From positions 1 through 64,000 of the forward strand of contig MU867108.1 of assembly GCA_033725935.1 (NCBI GenBank): a stretch of DNA of 64,000 bases. Reading direction: 5' to 3'. The notes beneath the pieces are model-generated. The model made no database searches. It was not told the DNA's origin and saw only the letters and a list, made by a program, of their open reading frames with translations. A program made the translations under genes and the position numbers. The stretch comes from Cladorrhinum sp. PSN259. Its lineage: Eukaryota > Ascomycota > Sordariomycetes > Sordariales > Podosporaceae. Each line of letters starts with the position of its first letter. Within the stretch, counting starts at the first letter, position 1. Below, piece after piece: positions 33,429 to 43,574 of the stretch.

Positions 33429-36400
33429 GCGAGGCAAAAGAGGTTAGAGAAGAGATGTGCGGGGAGGGAAGGGTGGACAATGGGCGAGTTTGATATGGCA
33501 AAGAGACCCGCGGGGTTGCAAAGAACGGCGAGAATGAAGAGCAAAGGGGGGCCGGTCTGTTGGTCCGCGATCAGCCGGAGCAGGAGAACCGGGTGTTATT
33601 TGACGGTTGAAGTATGTGGCCTGGATGAAAGAGAGATCGATGACAGGGGCAGCAGCATGTACGTATCATGTATCCTGGTACCTGGTAGATACAGTATCCC
33701 AGACCGTGGAGGCAGATCTCGGAGCCCAGGGATCAACGGGCGTGTGGTGTGCTTCCCCGGAACGAGGAAGAGAGCAGAAGGGGGTGTGGGGGGTGAAGCA
33801 GGAGCAAGAACAGAAGCGGGTGCAATGTTGAGGCCTGCCACCGCATTGTTTAGTCGACTAGACTCTCTACATCAGCATACTAGGGCAGGCAGCGTGCGTC
33901 GTGGGTTTCATGCGGGTCTGCGCTACCTATGTACCTATGTACATGGGGTTGGAGGCATGTGTGTACTATGTGGAAGGTCTCCCATTCGGCACGTTTCTGT
34001 CTAAGTGGTTGCTGCTTGGCTACTCCTCATCAAGAGTAAGGGGCGTGTACCTAGAGGGGGAGGAGGTACGTGATTGTGTGTATGCGTTTGTGTGTGTGTG
34101 CCCCCTGTGTGCCTGTGGGTGTGTGGGAAATCATGGGTGTATTTGCCTGTGTGTCTCTCAATGTGAGTGAGCTAAAAGAGGGATGGAAAGAGGTGCAAAC
34201 GAGTAGTGGAGGCTTTTGTGGCTGTTCTCTTGGAACCCCGGGTTGGATGTATCGTACAGAAGTACCCCCAACTCTGGGCATGATTGAGTTGCAGGCCAGC
34301 CTTGCGGCCACACCCCCCAAGGGGACCACAGGCCAGACAATGGCATGTTCCACATACTGCATTGTCTAGAGATTGACGGGGGAAAAAAAAAGTGACAGAA
34401 ATCCGACAAGGATCGACATCCAAAACCCCGGTCTCCCACCGATACTTCAGCAGCAAAAGTGAGCGCCATTGGCGGAACAAGCAACATCTTGTATGGGAGC
34501 ATGGGCGGTGACGGCTAGTAGATCAAACAAACGTATTGTTCTGTAAGCTGCAGTTTGTCGACTTCGACCTCTGCATGATCCGGATGCTCCTATCTTTTCC
34601 CGCGTGCGCAGGGGAGAGAGCTCTCCATTGTCCACGAAAAGCCATGACCGCCAGTCTGCTCACGTCCAGCATTGCAATCTCCAAGGCCGAGAGCAGAAAT
34701 GGCGGGAAAAGAATGGGAGAGGACGGCTGCTTGCAGGCCAGCGGCCTTTTGCTGGAGGGCCAATCATGGGGCGCCTAGCAAAATAACGGCTGACCATGTT
34801 GGTCCAGCAGGGCCAATCAGCGTGGCATCCTTGCCCTGCCTAAAGGCATCTTGTACTGTGCGAGATTTCCTCAAAGTCCTGATATAATTCCGGCACGCAA
34901 AAAGGTGAGGTGTCTCAATTCTTCTAGAAGCTCTGTCCAAGTGCCGCCGCCAGTTCATTTGCGCTGCTACCCTGATGCTTGTCAACCACGGGGCAAGCAG
35001 CCGCAAGGCAGTCATGCTCGTGAGGAGTCAAGGGCGTGGAGAAGCAGGGAGCGTCAAGCAGGAAAGCGAGAACGAACCCACGCCGACCCCATCTCACCTG
35101 CCGGTCTCCTCCCATTACTCTCTATCTCTGACATTCATTCTCCACACACACGTGCGAAAGGCCTGTAGGCCATTCTTCCCGGGCGCAACAAGTCTCGGTA
35201 GCGCAGGTGAGGGTTTCCGAAAAGCGATCTGCTGAAGCGAGGAAATGAGTGGCGCGATCATGTTCCACGCTCCGGATCCGGGAGGCGGCATCCCTCAGAC
35301 GTGACGAGGCAGGGCCATTGTCAGCGGAGATAATGGACATGATGACCTGGCAGCTGGCCAGATGAGGGTGTCACAAAAGCCAAGGGAAGCGAAGCCTGGA
35401 CCACCTGGCTCTCTCCTCTCATCTCTCCTAGTCTGCGGTGGATGGTCTGTCATTGGGGCCATTATCTGTAACATCGGCAACGATCATACGAACTTTCATG
35501 GCCGCACTCGCAGAGGACGTGGTGGTCTTGATCTCGGGCCGGCGTCGTCTTGATCGACCCCAGGTATGCCCCTGTCCCCACATGGCCGCCCTTGTCTCGG
35601 GAGATGATAAAATCCCCGAATAATAATATTTTTCTGTCGTAAATTTGCGACCACTGTTAGCTAACCTATCGATGTGCAGACAAAAGGGGGGGTGTTGACC
35701 CCCTGGCTGTGCTTGGTGATATACCTTTTTGGCCTGCAAGTGTAACTGTAAAATGCCCTGTACATACGAAAGGTAAGCCCGATGTTTCACGACTTTGAAC
35801 GCATAAAGAACCACATGATGAAGCCTGGATGGATTGGTGAAGGTTGCTGACTGAACCGGACGGTCTGCGTATAACGGCGATGTACTCGGGTGGCGCATAT
35901 TTTGCCATCAGAAGGCAGATGAATAAAACGCAGGCCTGGCCACCGCAAGGTCGCGGGCCGCGGTGCCATCACATCTCTTTTCACTTTGCTTTTCTCTGTT
36001 TCTGTCTCTCCCCCCTGCTCAATTGTGTTCTTGGGTGGCGACTTGCACCCATTGAGCATTGCTTGTCTGCCTGGGTCCACACACATTTGCGGCGGAGCGT
36101 TTGTGAATGTCTCTGTTGATGGAGCTGTTTGGTGATAATAGGATTCGAACGTCTTTTTTGTTTTGTTTTAGATGATATTCGTGGTGGCGGTGAAGATGCT
36201 TCTTGCTAGATGAAGTGAGATGAGGAAATAATAAAAGTCTAAAACTTGGAGGATGCCGGCGTCGTGAGTGTGCCTGATGCAGGTGCTGCTCTGTAGTTCT
36301 GCCGCCTGGTTGTGCCAAGCCCACTCCGAGATGCCCTTATCGATAGGCGGCCCTCAGTCGATTTGGCCGAGTTACGGAGCTTGCCGGCGCAGTTGCAATT

Positions 36401-36646
36401 GCTAGACGCGCCGAAGGTGTCTTCCGTTCCACTGCAGCACTCCAGCCAGCATTGGCGACGTCAACCTGATGCGGGCAGCTCAATTTAGCTTCCTGTCACG
36501 CCCGGCATCCCACCAAAAACCACCTGCCACAAATGTAAATGCGTATGCAACACCAACTTTTGAAGATGTCGCCGTGAAGCGACATTTATCAACTTCTCTT
36601 GTTTGTTTTCTTTGATGATTGTGATGCCCACTAAACGTAAAAAGCC
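33429..36646. promoter_or_regulatory. 3.2-kb divergent promoter region, forkhead / RTC1
   Basis: Both flanking genes are transcribed away from this interval. Only short frames with no recognisable product occur. A GT-rich run (about 34074-34130) and several GC-rich blocks lie here. Long upstream regions are usual for developmental regulators, so most of it probably serves the forkhead gene as promoter and long 5' leader. Undetected upstream non-coding exons are possible. Confidence 0.5.
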
Positions 36647-39600
36647 ATGTACACCATTGGCAACCAGGGCAAGATTATGCGCAGGCTGTTAGGCAAGCCA
36701 ACCGTCGATTCGGTCCACGATACCGTCACCTCGGCCACCATTGCAAAATCGCCCCTCTCGAATAACTACCGACCTACCCCGTCGTTCGACACCGTCTACG
36801 ATACCGGCGGCATACCCATATCCTCGTTTGACCGATCTCCCGACGGGAATTCTGCGGTGCTCGCCGGCCATCACATCCTAAAGATTGTCTACTTCGATGG
36901 CCTGGAAATCAACGAGAAGATCGATCTGCGCGCACTGATCAATGCCCAACCAAATCTCCGGAATAATGCACCCACCTCAGTAGCAGATCAGCTATTAATA
37001 CAAGATGTCAAATGGGGCCAAACCGCCAGCGGGAGGCACGTCATTTGGACCGCCTGCACCAGCGGCAAGATATTCCAGTACGACCTGTTGCGCGCGACGG
37101 CAACAACTTTTGGCTCCTCCCTTGATTTCATTCAGATGCGAGAAGATTCCCGCCAGGTTAATTCGCTCGATATAAACCCCCACAAGCCGTCGTTTTTGCT
37201 TTCTGGAAGCCAAGATGGAATTATACGATGCTTCGATATCCGAGCGCCTATCCAAACAAGGACAGGTGCAATGTTTCGTGCAATCAGTGCTTTCAAATGC
37301 CACGCGGACGGAGTGCGCAAGGTTCAGTGGTCGCCAAAGGACGGGTTCACATTTGCTTGCGGAACAGAGCAAGGGCTGGTTCTTAGGTGGGACATGCGCA
37401 AGCCGACGGCACCAATACTCAGGATTAATGGCCATGGGAAAGCCTGCACCTCGATTGCATGGCACCAAGATGGCGTACATCTAGTGAGCGCGGGGTTAGA
37501 TGGTAAGTGTACCATTTGGGACATGTCCAAGCAGGACAAACGCCAAAAACCGAAATGGGCCATATCTACACCAGCCCCCGTTGGCTCTCTCGCCTGGCGC
37601 CCTGGTCAATGGTCAGTCACAGCTCAAGGGAAGCGCGCCTCGCAGCTCGCCGTGACGTATGATGAGACCAGCCAGAAGAGATACGGAATTAACTCGGTTC
37701 ACATCTGGGACCTTGCTCGTCCTACTATGCCCTACAAGGAGATACAACGATTCGAGACTGCGCCTAGCTCCATCCTGTGGCACGACCAGTATCTCCTTTG
37801 GACTGCAGGACAAGATGGTCTCTTCAACCAATGCGACGTCTCGTTTGCCCCCAAGGTCATTGATCGCCAAGCTGTCTCTACCATGGCGTTTTCGGCCCTC
37901 GGAGAGGTCGCCTTGTGTCTGGATGAGAGAGCTCGCTCCTCCCGTCCTCGACCACGAATTGCTCACCCAGAAACAAACCCCACCCCATCATACAGCTCGA
38001 GTCCCACAACTCCAACAGCGGGACCCAAATATGGAGTCAGCCGGAGTGATTCGGAAGATGACGCTGTTGGGAGCTTCGTGGGTCCGAAAAGACGAGGTAG
38101 CCGAAAGCGCCGACCAAGCATGCGATCTGCGAATACCCTCAGCACAACACCACCAGCAAACACAGGTCTGGAGGAAACCCTTTCTCTCGAGGAAACCATC
38201 AAAGTCACAGGCTCGTACAAGCCCCAGCAATCCTTCGCCGTAGGGCGCGTTCCATATGGCGCGAAACCAGAGATCGATCTGTACCTTTCTCTCAACTACC
38301 TTGAACCTCTTCATTCCGAATTACCCTACAGCCCCGGTGGTATGCCCCTTCCCGAACGAATTGCTACTATTCTCGAGCATTACGCGAGAGCTGCGGAACA
38401 AGTCAGGCTCTTTCGCCTGGCACAAACATGGCGTATTCTGGCTTTTGCAGTTGATCTCTTGCTCCACCGCAGGGCTCAATATCACTTCGAAAAGCGTCGA
38501 GAAAAGTATACAAACTCCACTTTGAGGAGGAAAATTGACGAGAAAGCGAGATCTCTACACAAAGTTTTATATACGCCTCCAGAGTTTCCGTTGGATGGTC
38601 AAGTAACACCAAGAAAAGTCACGTCGATCGCAAGCTTTGACCGAGCGTTGCATCCACCGAGGTCACTGCTATCAGAAGAGCTTGAAAGCACCTCCAATGT
38701 CCCTACCCCCTTGGCACGCCCCGTCCCAGACTCGGGAGCGGCTCGTCTCGAAGATAGTGGGCGTAAGAAGCTAACTCCCATTCTGGAGCCAGAGAGTTTT
38801 ACACTGCCTCCAGCAGCCCATCCGCACCACCTCGTCGAGATGCGGAAGCGCCTTGACTCGGTCCCGTTGTCGGTGACAAGCCATGACAGTGAGGCAACTC
38901 ATGCCAGCACCGAAGGTTATGACTTTTATGACGCGGAAGCCATCAGTAAGGCAATCGATGTCCCTCATGCGAGACCCAAGCCAACTCAAGTAATAGACTA
39001 TCGTGAGCCTGGCTCTCCTCACCGAACGAAGAAGCCCCCTGTTTTTCGCCACGATTCAGACGACAGTTTTACCCGGGTATTCTCCGTCTCGGACGATAAC
39101 AGACAGACGACAAGCTTGACCGATTCTTCCGACAGTACACTCGGAGCAAAAGCGGCGATCCAGGCAGCGATCCGACAAGGGAGTGGGAGTGATGAAGGGG
39201 ATTTTGCAAGCCGCATTCGGGGCAGGCATATCGAGGAGTCTCCTCCCCGGTCTACGGCAACACCCTTCCGCAAACTTCTTCACCGAACCGAGACCGACTT
39301 GACAATGATGACTTCCTATACTGAGTTTACCGACGAGCACCACGCCATTACGCAAACCACGGATGACAGCTTCGAATCACGATACCCCTCACAGCACACC
39401 GAAATTTCCTTCGAGTACCCGCAGCAGCAAGAACACCTGGCCGTCGAAGCCGACATGTCCCCGGAGGATGATCTCTCACCGTATATTGTCGAAACCGATT
39501 ATCTCTACTGGCCCGGTGACCACCCTTATCCTCACCCAATCTACGACTCTGAGTTTTCCAACGCCGCCGCCCCACCAATCCAACCCTACACCTTGATTGC

Positions 39601-40774
39601 TCGAGCACTTCAATATGAAGTCAAGAAGTCTACGCTGAACGCGATGGCCATGATCCTCCTCCTCAAACCCCTTGTTCCAGACGATATCATTGATCCCTTT
39701 CAGGCCGCCGCCATCCTCAGGCAACAACACCAAAAGCTAATGAACCTCAAGTCGTTTGTTGAAGCCTCACTTCTGCGCAAGATGTGCATGAAGGGCTGGC
39801 CAGGCGGCGCCCTCTCCTCTTGGGGAGAGAACTACCCTCGGGTACTTGCAGCGGCGCAACAGGGAGTGCAGGCTGGATTCTTGTGCCCGACTTGCCGCAA
39901 GCCGAGGGAAGTTGATGAATCTTCGGGAGAGTCAATCTGGCAGTGCAAACGGTGTGATGCCGTCATGGCGCCATGTGCGGTGTGTATGCAGAGGGACGTT
40001 CCGATGGTGTTGCCGCCGCCTAAGCCTCCCAAGACTGTGGAAGAGGACAGGGAGTCGGAGGAGGGCTCCGAACATGGTTCAGATAAGCAAAAGGATAACC
40101 ATCAAAAACAAGGCCCTCATGCAGATGAAGATACGGACGAGGAAGCGGAACCGGAACCTGTGCTTGCCACTTGGTGGCACTGTCCTGGTTGTGGACACGG
40201 GGGGCATTCCTCGTGCATGGAGGCATGGCACACTGGATTTAAGGATGAGTGTTCGTCAATTGTCGATGATTCTACGGCTTCTGAGTTTACGAGTGACGGA
40301 TATTGTCCGTTTGATGGATGCGGACACGCTTGCTTGCCTGGGCGGGGAGCAGTGGAGGTTGTTGGACGCACGGAGGAAGTCAGTAGAGCAGTCAAGGAGG
40401 CCACCAGAAAGGCAGTGGAGAGCATGAAGGCTGCCATCGCTGCTGCTGAGGCGGAGCTGGCGGCAATAAATGAGCATCATCGGCGGGGAGGGGATGCTGC
40501 TTGGGGTGGACTGGACCATCCGAATCAGAATGAGCGGCACCAGGACCACGAGCATGGGGTCAAGAGCGATGGGTATGAGGTTCCACAGAGCAGGGCGGTG
40601 GAGAGCGTGAGGGAATCATTAGCGAATGCAAATTTCTTGAATAATAGTAGGCACAGCACACCGGGAGCGAGCATTCTCAGCTCGAGTCCTGGACGGGGTG
40701 GGATTCATCATCCTGGGGAGAGGGAAAGAAGGAAGAGCGTCAAGTGGGCTGGGCAGGACCTGGAGAAGCGGTGA
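36647..40774 (+). CDS. RTC1: SEA/GATOR2 complex subunit RTC1 (WDR24 homologue)
   Basis: A single frame of 1375 aa. Rtc1/WDR24 is a subunit of the vacuole-associated SEA (GATOR2) complex that relieves inhibition of TORC1. The N-terminal 400 residues hold WD40 repeats: NSLDINPHKPSFLLSGSQDG, IIRCFDIRAP, VRKVQWSPKDGFTFACGTEQ, LRWDMRKP, SIAWHQDGVHLVSAGLDG and CTIWDMSKQ. An alpha-helical middle region follows (LPERIATILEHYARAAEQVR). The C-terminus carries the zinc-binding RING-like module: CPTCRKP (about 1078), CKRCDAVMAPCAVC, then WHCPGCGHGGHSSCMEAW (about 1176) and CPFDGCGHACLPG (about 1219). A Ser/Thr-rich linker (400-900) is typical of filamentous fungi. No introns are visible. Confidence 0.9.
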   Translation: MYTIGNQGKIMRRLLGKPTVDSVHDTVTSATIAKSPLSNNYRPTPSFDTVYDTGGIPISSFDRSPDGNSAVLAGHHILKIVYFDGLEINEKIDLRALINAQPNLRNNAPTSVADQLLIQDVKWGQTASGRHVIWTACTSGKIFQYDLLRATATTFGSSLDFIQMREDSRQVNSLDINPHKPSFLLSGSQDGIIRCFDIRAPIQTRTGAMFRAISAFKCHADGVRKVQWSPKDGFTFACGTEQGLVLRWDMRKPTAPILRINGHGKACTSIAWHQDGVHLVSAGLDGKCTIWDMSKQDKRQKPKWAISTPAPVGSLAWRPGQWSVTAQGKRASQLAVTYDETSQKRYGINSVHIWDLARPTMPYKEIQRFETAPSSILWHDQYLLWTAGQDGLFNQCDVSFAPKVIDRQAVSTMAFSALGEVALCLDERARSSRPRPRIAHPETNPTPSYSSSPTTPTAGPKYGVSRSDSEDDAVGSFVGPKRRGSRKRRPSMRSANTLSTTPPANTGLEETLSLEETIKVTGSYKPQQSFAVGRVPYGAKPEIDLYLSLNYLEPLHSELPYSPGGMPLPERIATILEHYARAAEQVRLFRLAQTWRILAFAVDLLLHRRAQYHFEKRREKYTNSTLRRKIDEKARSLHKVLYTPPEFPLDGQVTPRKVTSIASFDRALHPPRSLLSEELESTSNVPTPLARPVPDSGAARLEDSGRKKLTPILEPESFTLPPAAHPHHLVEMRKRLDSVPLSVTSHDSEATHASTEGYDFYDAEAISKAIDVPHARPKPTQVIDYREPGSPHRTKKPPVFRHDSDDSFTRVFSVSDDNRQTTSLTDSSDSTLGAKAAIQAAIRQGSGSDEGDFASRIRGRHIEESPPRSTATPFRKLLHRTETDLTMMTSYTEFTDEHHAITQTTDDSFESRYPSQHTEISFEYPQQQEHLAVEADMSPEDDLSPYIVETDYLYWPGDHPYPHPIYDSEFSNAAAPPIQPYTLIARALQYEVKKSTLNAMAMILLLKPLVPDDIIDPFQAAAILRQQHQKLMNLKSFVEASLLRKMCMKGWPGGALSSWGENYPRVLAAAQQGVQAGFLCPTCRKPREVDESSGESIWQCKRCDAVMAPCAVCMQRDVPMVLPPPKPPKTVEEDRESEEGSEHGSDKQKDNHQKQGPHADEDTDEEAEPEPVLATWWHCPGCGHGGHSSCMEAWHTGFKDECSSIVDDSTASEFTSDGYCPFDGCGHACLPGRGAVEVVGRTEEVSRAVKEATRKAVESMKAAIAAAEAELAAINEHHRRGGDAAWGGLDHPNQNERHQDHEHGVKSDGYEVPQSRAVESVRESLANANFLNNSRHSTPGASILSSSPGRGGIHHPGERERRKSVKWAGQDLEKR

Positions 40775-41170
40775 GGTTCTTTTGTGTGTATGTAGCTGTA
40801 CATGTATGCCCTGCAGTCATTGCAGCGCTATGCGTGGTGATATGTGGGAGGATATACCCAAACATGAGTGCTTTTTAAGAACAATCTGTTCAACCTCACT
40901 CCGCTTGACTGTGTACTTGGCGCCCTCAAACTTTCACACTACTGTCTTGGTCACGCTCAGGATTCGACCCCATCTTTATGCTTTCAATGGCTGATCACCT
41001 GTCATCTCTGGGTGGCGTTCCCCTAACCTTATCATTGTATCCACCGAAACTCACACAACTTTTTGTCAAGAAACGTTAGACACAAATAGTCTACTCATTC
41101 AACGGCAAATAGAGTGGAACGGAAAGTCTTGAAATTCCTGTCCAGGAAACTCCGATACTTGCAACAAAAG
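40775..41170. other. Intergenic
   Basis: RTC1 3' flank and promoter of the small secreted protein gene. A GATTCGACCCC near 40963 resembles a tRNA B box, but no tRNA fold accompanies it. Confidence 0.55.
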
Positions 41171-41613
41171 ATGCGCTTTTCCACCAGCTCCATGGTCTTG
41201 CTCCTTGGGCTTGCTCCCGCCCTGACCACAGCACAATACGGCCGATGCACAATGGTGTGCATCTGGGATTGGTAAGGACCCTATTCTTTTTGAAATCGAA
41301 TCAAAAAACAAAAGAAAGAAAAAAGAAGAAAAAAGCGATAAGTAGTTACTGACGAAAGAGGAGGGGAAAAAGGTGTGACCCAATCTGCGGAACGGGTAAA
41401 GAGTCGGACATCAGGTGCAGGAATAACTGCATGGACGACTGCGAGAATGCTTGCCACCAGTGCGAATGGGAGGTGAAGGATTGTGTTTACTATAAAGGTG
41501 GCGGTGGTCAGCAGGCTCAGGCTCAGGCTCAGGATCCAGTCAGTGATGGATTCATGTTGTCGCCTCAACAACAACAACAACAACAACAACAACAAACCTT
41601 GCACTTGGTTTAA
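41171..41613 (+). CDS. Small secreted ten-cysteine protein with polyglutamine tail
   Basis: Two exons, 41171-41271 and 41373-41613, joined across a 101-nt intron (GTAAGG...AAAAAG, branch CTGAC), give 113 aa. Residues 1-21 are a signal peptide (MRFSTSSMVLLLGLAPALTTA). The mature part has ten Cys between residues 26 and 72, almost all in C-X3-C steps: CTMVC, CDPIC, then CRNNC-MDDC-ENAC-HQC. A QAQAQAQ stretch and ten Gln encoded by pure CAA follow. Spacing and size fit a secreted, disulfide-rich protein such as an effector candidate or surface protein; no family recognised. The 3' acceptor is one of several nearby AGs but is the one that keeps frame. A further intron leading into the plus-frame ending FDKFFDELPNSEE at 41719 cannot be excluded. 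Confidence 0.65.
41566..41595 (+). repeat. (CAA)10 coding microsatellite
   Basis: Ten perfect CAA codons encode ten Gln at the C-terminus of the small secreted protein. A hexameric CAGGCT-type array (about 41512-41532) lies just upstream and encodes Gln-Ala repeats. Both can change length in frame by slippage. Confidence 0.9.
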
Positions 41614-42257
41614 TCGCCGAGCTCTGGCGGAGATGACATTGGATCAGCAAGCGCAGGCGCCGTCTCTTGCACGGATCTTTGATAAGTTTTTCGACGAACT
41701 CCCAAACTCGGAGGAGTAAGCCGAACGGGTTGGTGTAACCCTGCACGCCACCCTGGCTTCTCGACAGTTAGCGCGGCGGTTTTGAGTAAGGAAAAGAGTC
41801 GTGTTCGGGTGCTGCTGTTCAGTTATCATTTATAAGCTCCGACGGCCGCCGGAACATATGCAAGCTTCCCACAGCAGTGTTACCGTGCGAAAATAATTAC
41901 TTACTTTGATTTTTCCTTTCTTTGCCGAGAGCGTTCGGCATAACCCTACGCGAACAAGAGCCCCAAGAGTTTTCGAATGCTCGTGCATATGTTCGGGCTT
42001 ACGGGTTTCCCAAATGGGGATTAAGTTTAAGGAATGGATGCATGTGGTTGGGGGTTTTGGTGATAGAGGGGGAAGGGGAAAATGATTTAAATACTTGACA
42101 TATTCATCGCTACCCGACTCGAATATTCAAGTCTGGCAGTGTTTTACCTTTAGTATAAGTCGACTCTGATTTCCGTATCTTTGTTCGCGTCCTTGTCATT
42201 CATCCCATCAAACTTCAACAATCAATCCCCCAAAGTCCAAACCATCCCATCTCAAAG
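41614..42257. other. Intergenic with an inverted repeat
   Basis: No gene is supported apart from the possible extension of the secreted protein frame to 41719. An 11-bp inverted pair, gaacatatgca at 41852-41862 and tgcatatgttc at 41984-41994, lies in the presumed promoter of the DJ-1/PfpI gene. Confidence 0.5.
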
Positions 42258-43085
42258 ATGTCTCCCCACGCCGCTTCACCAACTTCCGAGTCGACTCCCA
42301 CGAATCATCCCCACCGAAATGAAACGACCAAAAAATCTCTCCGCATAGGCGTGATGCTCGAGCAAGTCCAGCTCTCAGACATAGTCGCAATCGACATCTT
42401 CGGCAACCTCTCGCAGGCCTACCTCTCCCAGATCAAATCCCTAGACCCCTCAGGCGACTCGCAAAACTCCAAATTCGCAGTCTTCGACTCGTTGGCCCTG
42501 GACATTCAATTCTTTTACATTTCTTCCACCCTCGAGCCCACGGTCACTACCCCGCCGACGTTCCTGGACGCCAAGTTGGGTGCCAAAGGCGGCTACGGCG
42601 GATTCAAGTACCTGCCAAACACCACGTACGACACTTGTCCGCGTGACTTGGATATTCTCCTGATTGGTGGGCCTCTGCCTACTCACAGACCACCGCAGGC
42701 AGACAAATTCATGAAGGAGGCTTGGACCAAGACGAGAGTGTGGATGACGACGTGTGTTGGGAGTATGTGGGCTGCTTCTGCGGGGCTGTTGGAAGGGAAG
42801 AAGGTCACCACGAACAAGGGGTTCTTGGACGTGGCGGAAAAGATGTATCCCGGCACGGAATGGAAGTACCAGAGGTGGGTTGTTGACGAGAAGGAGTATG
42901 AGGGCGGCGGCAAAGGGGAACTATGGACGGGCGGCGGAGCCGGGACGGGTATTGATATGGTGGGCCAGTATTGCTTGGATAACTTTGGCTGGGAGTTTGT
43001 AAATACAATGGCGCTTGATGGGTTGGACTTTAATCCTGGAGGAAAGGCTGGTCAGTTTTATGAGACGGAGAGGGTGAGGGAGTGA
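42258..43085 (+). CDS. DJ-1/PfpI (class I amidotransferase-like) family protein
   Basis: A single-exon protein of 275 aa. After a 30-residue polar N-terminus the fold begins with LRIGVMLEQVQLSDIVAIDIFG, with Glu as the usual partner of the nucleophile. DLDILLIGGP marks the central strand, and VWMTTCVGSMWAASAGLLEGKKVTTNK contains the nucleophile-elbow Cys near residue 165. TGGGAGTGIDM near the C-terminus is also a family feature. Members include glyoxalase III/deglycase-like proteins, chaperones and isonitrile hydratases, so the reaction cannot be named from sequence. Probably cytosolic. The stop codon overlaps a short tandem repeat that runs to about 43120. Confidence 0.85.
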   Translation: MSPHAASPTSESTPTNHPHRNETTKKSLRIGVMLEQVQLSDIVAIDIFGNLSQAYLSQIKSLDPSGDSQNSKFAVFDSLALDIQFFYISSTLEPTVTTPPTFLDAKLGAKGGYGGFKYLPNTTYDTCPRDLDILLIGGPLPTHRPPQADKFMKEAWTKTRVWMTTCVGSMWAASAGLLEGKKVTTNKGFLDVAEKMYPGTEWKYQRWVVDEKEYEGGGKGELWTGGGAGTGIDMVGQYCLDNFGWEFVNTMALDGLDFNPGGKAGQFYETERVRE

Positions 43086-43574
43086 TAGCACTGATAGCAC
43101 TGATACCACTGATATGATATGTCAGGACAAAAATGCCAGTCGGGCTGAGCAAGCCAAAAATACATTGTCTGCAAGCCTTATCCAATCACCTGTTCCTGCG
43201 CAGCCGCTGCAAGTGAAATTACAATTACTGCTTCTTGGGAACGCGCCGGGCTGAATCAAATTCCCACATTGTGTAAAAATGACTAATCTGGATTGGATTG
43301 GCGCAATGAAAATTCCCACTTCATCGCATTGCGTTTGGTTCTTGAACCTCTTTCCATATCAGCTGCGCTGCAGTCGGGCGTACCTGCGTATTCTGGTTGT
43401 CGGATCAAATTTATGGTTCGATATTACTCAGTGAACCTTGATTGATGCTTCAGATAAAGTTTAACCAACATCTAATTAATCGCTTGACCGCTCACTTTTT
43501 CCATTCGCGGGAACAGAAAAACCCAAACCGCAAATCTCATCGACCTTGCGCCTCTTTTCGCAGCCCGGCACCCC
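43086..43574. other. Intergenic with short tandem repeat
   Basis: Begins with an imperfect nonamer repeat (unit like actgatagc, about 43084-43120). The remainder is the promoter of the DUF7918 gene. No other feature seen. Confidence 0.6.

Noticed and set aside
40955..40985. B-box-like GATTCGACCCC
   Set aside because: No acceptor, D or anticodon stem can be drawn around it.
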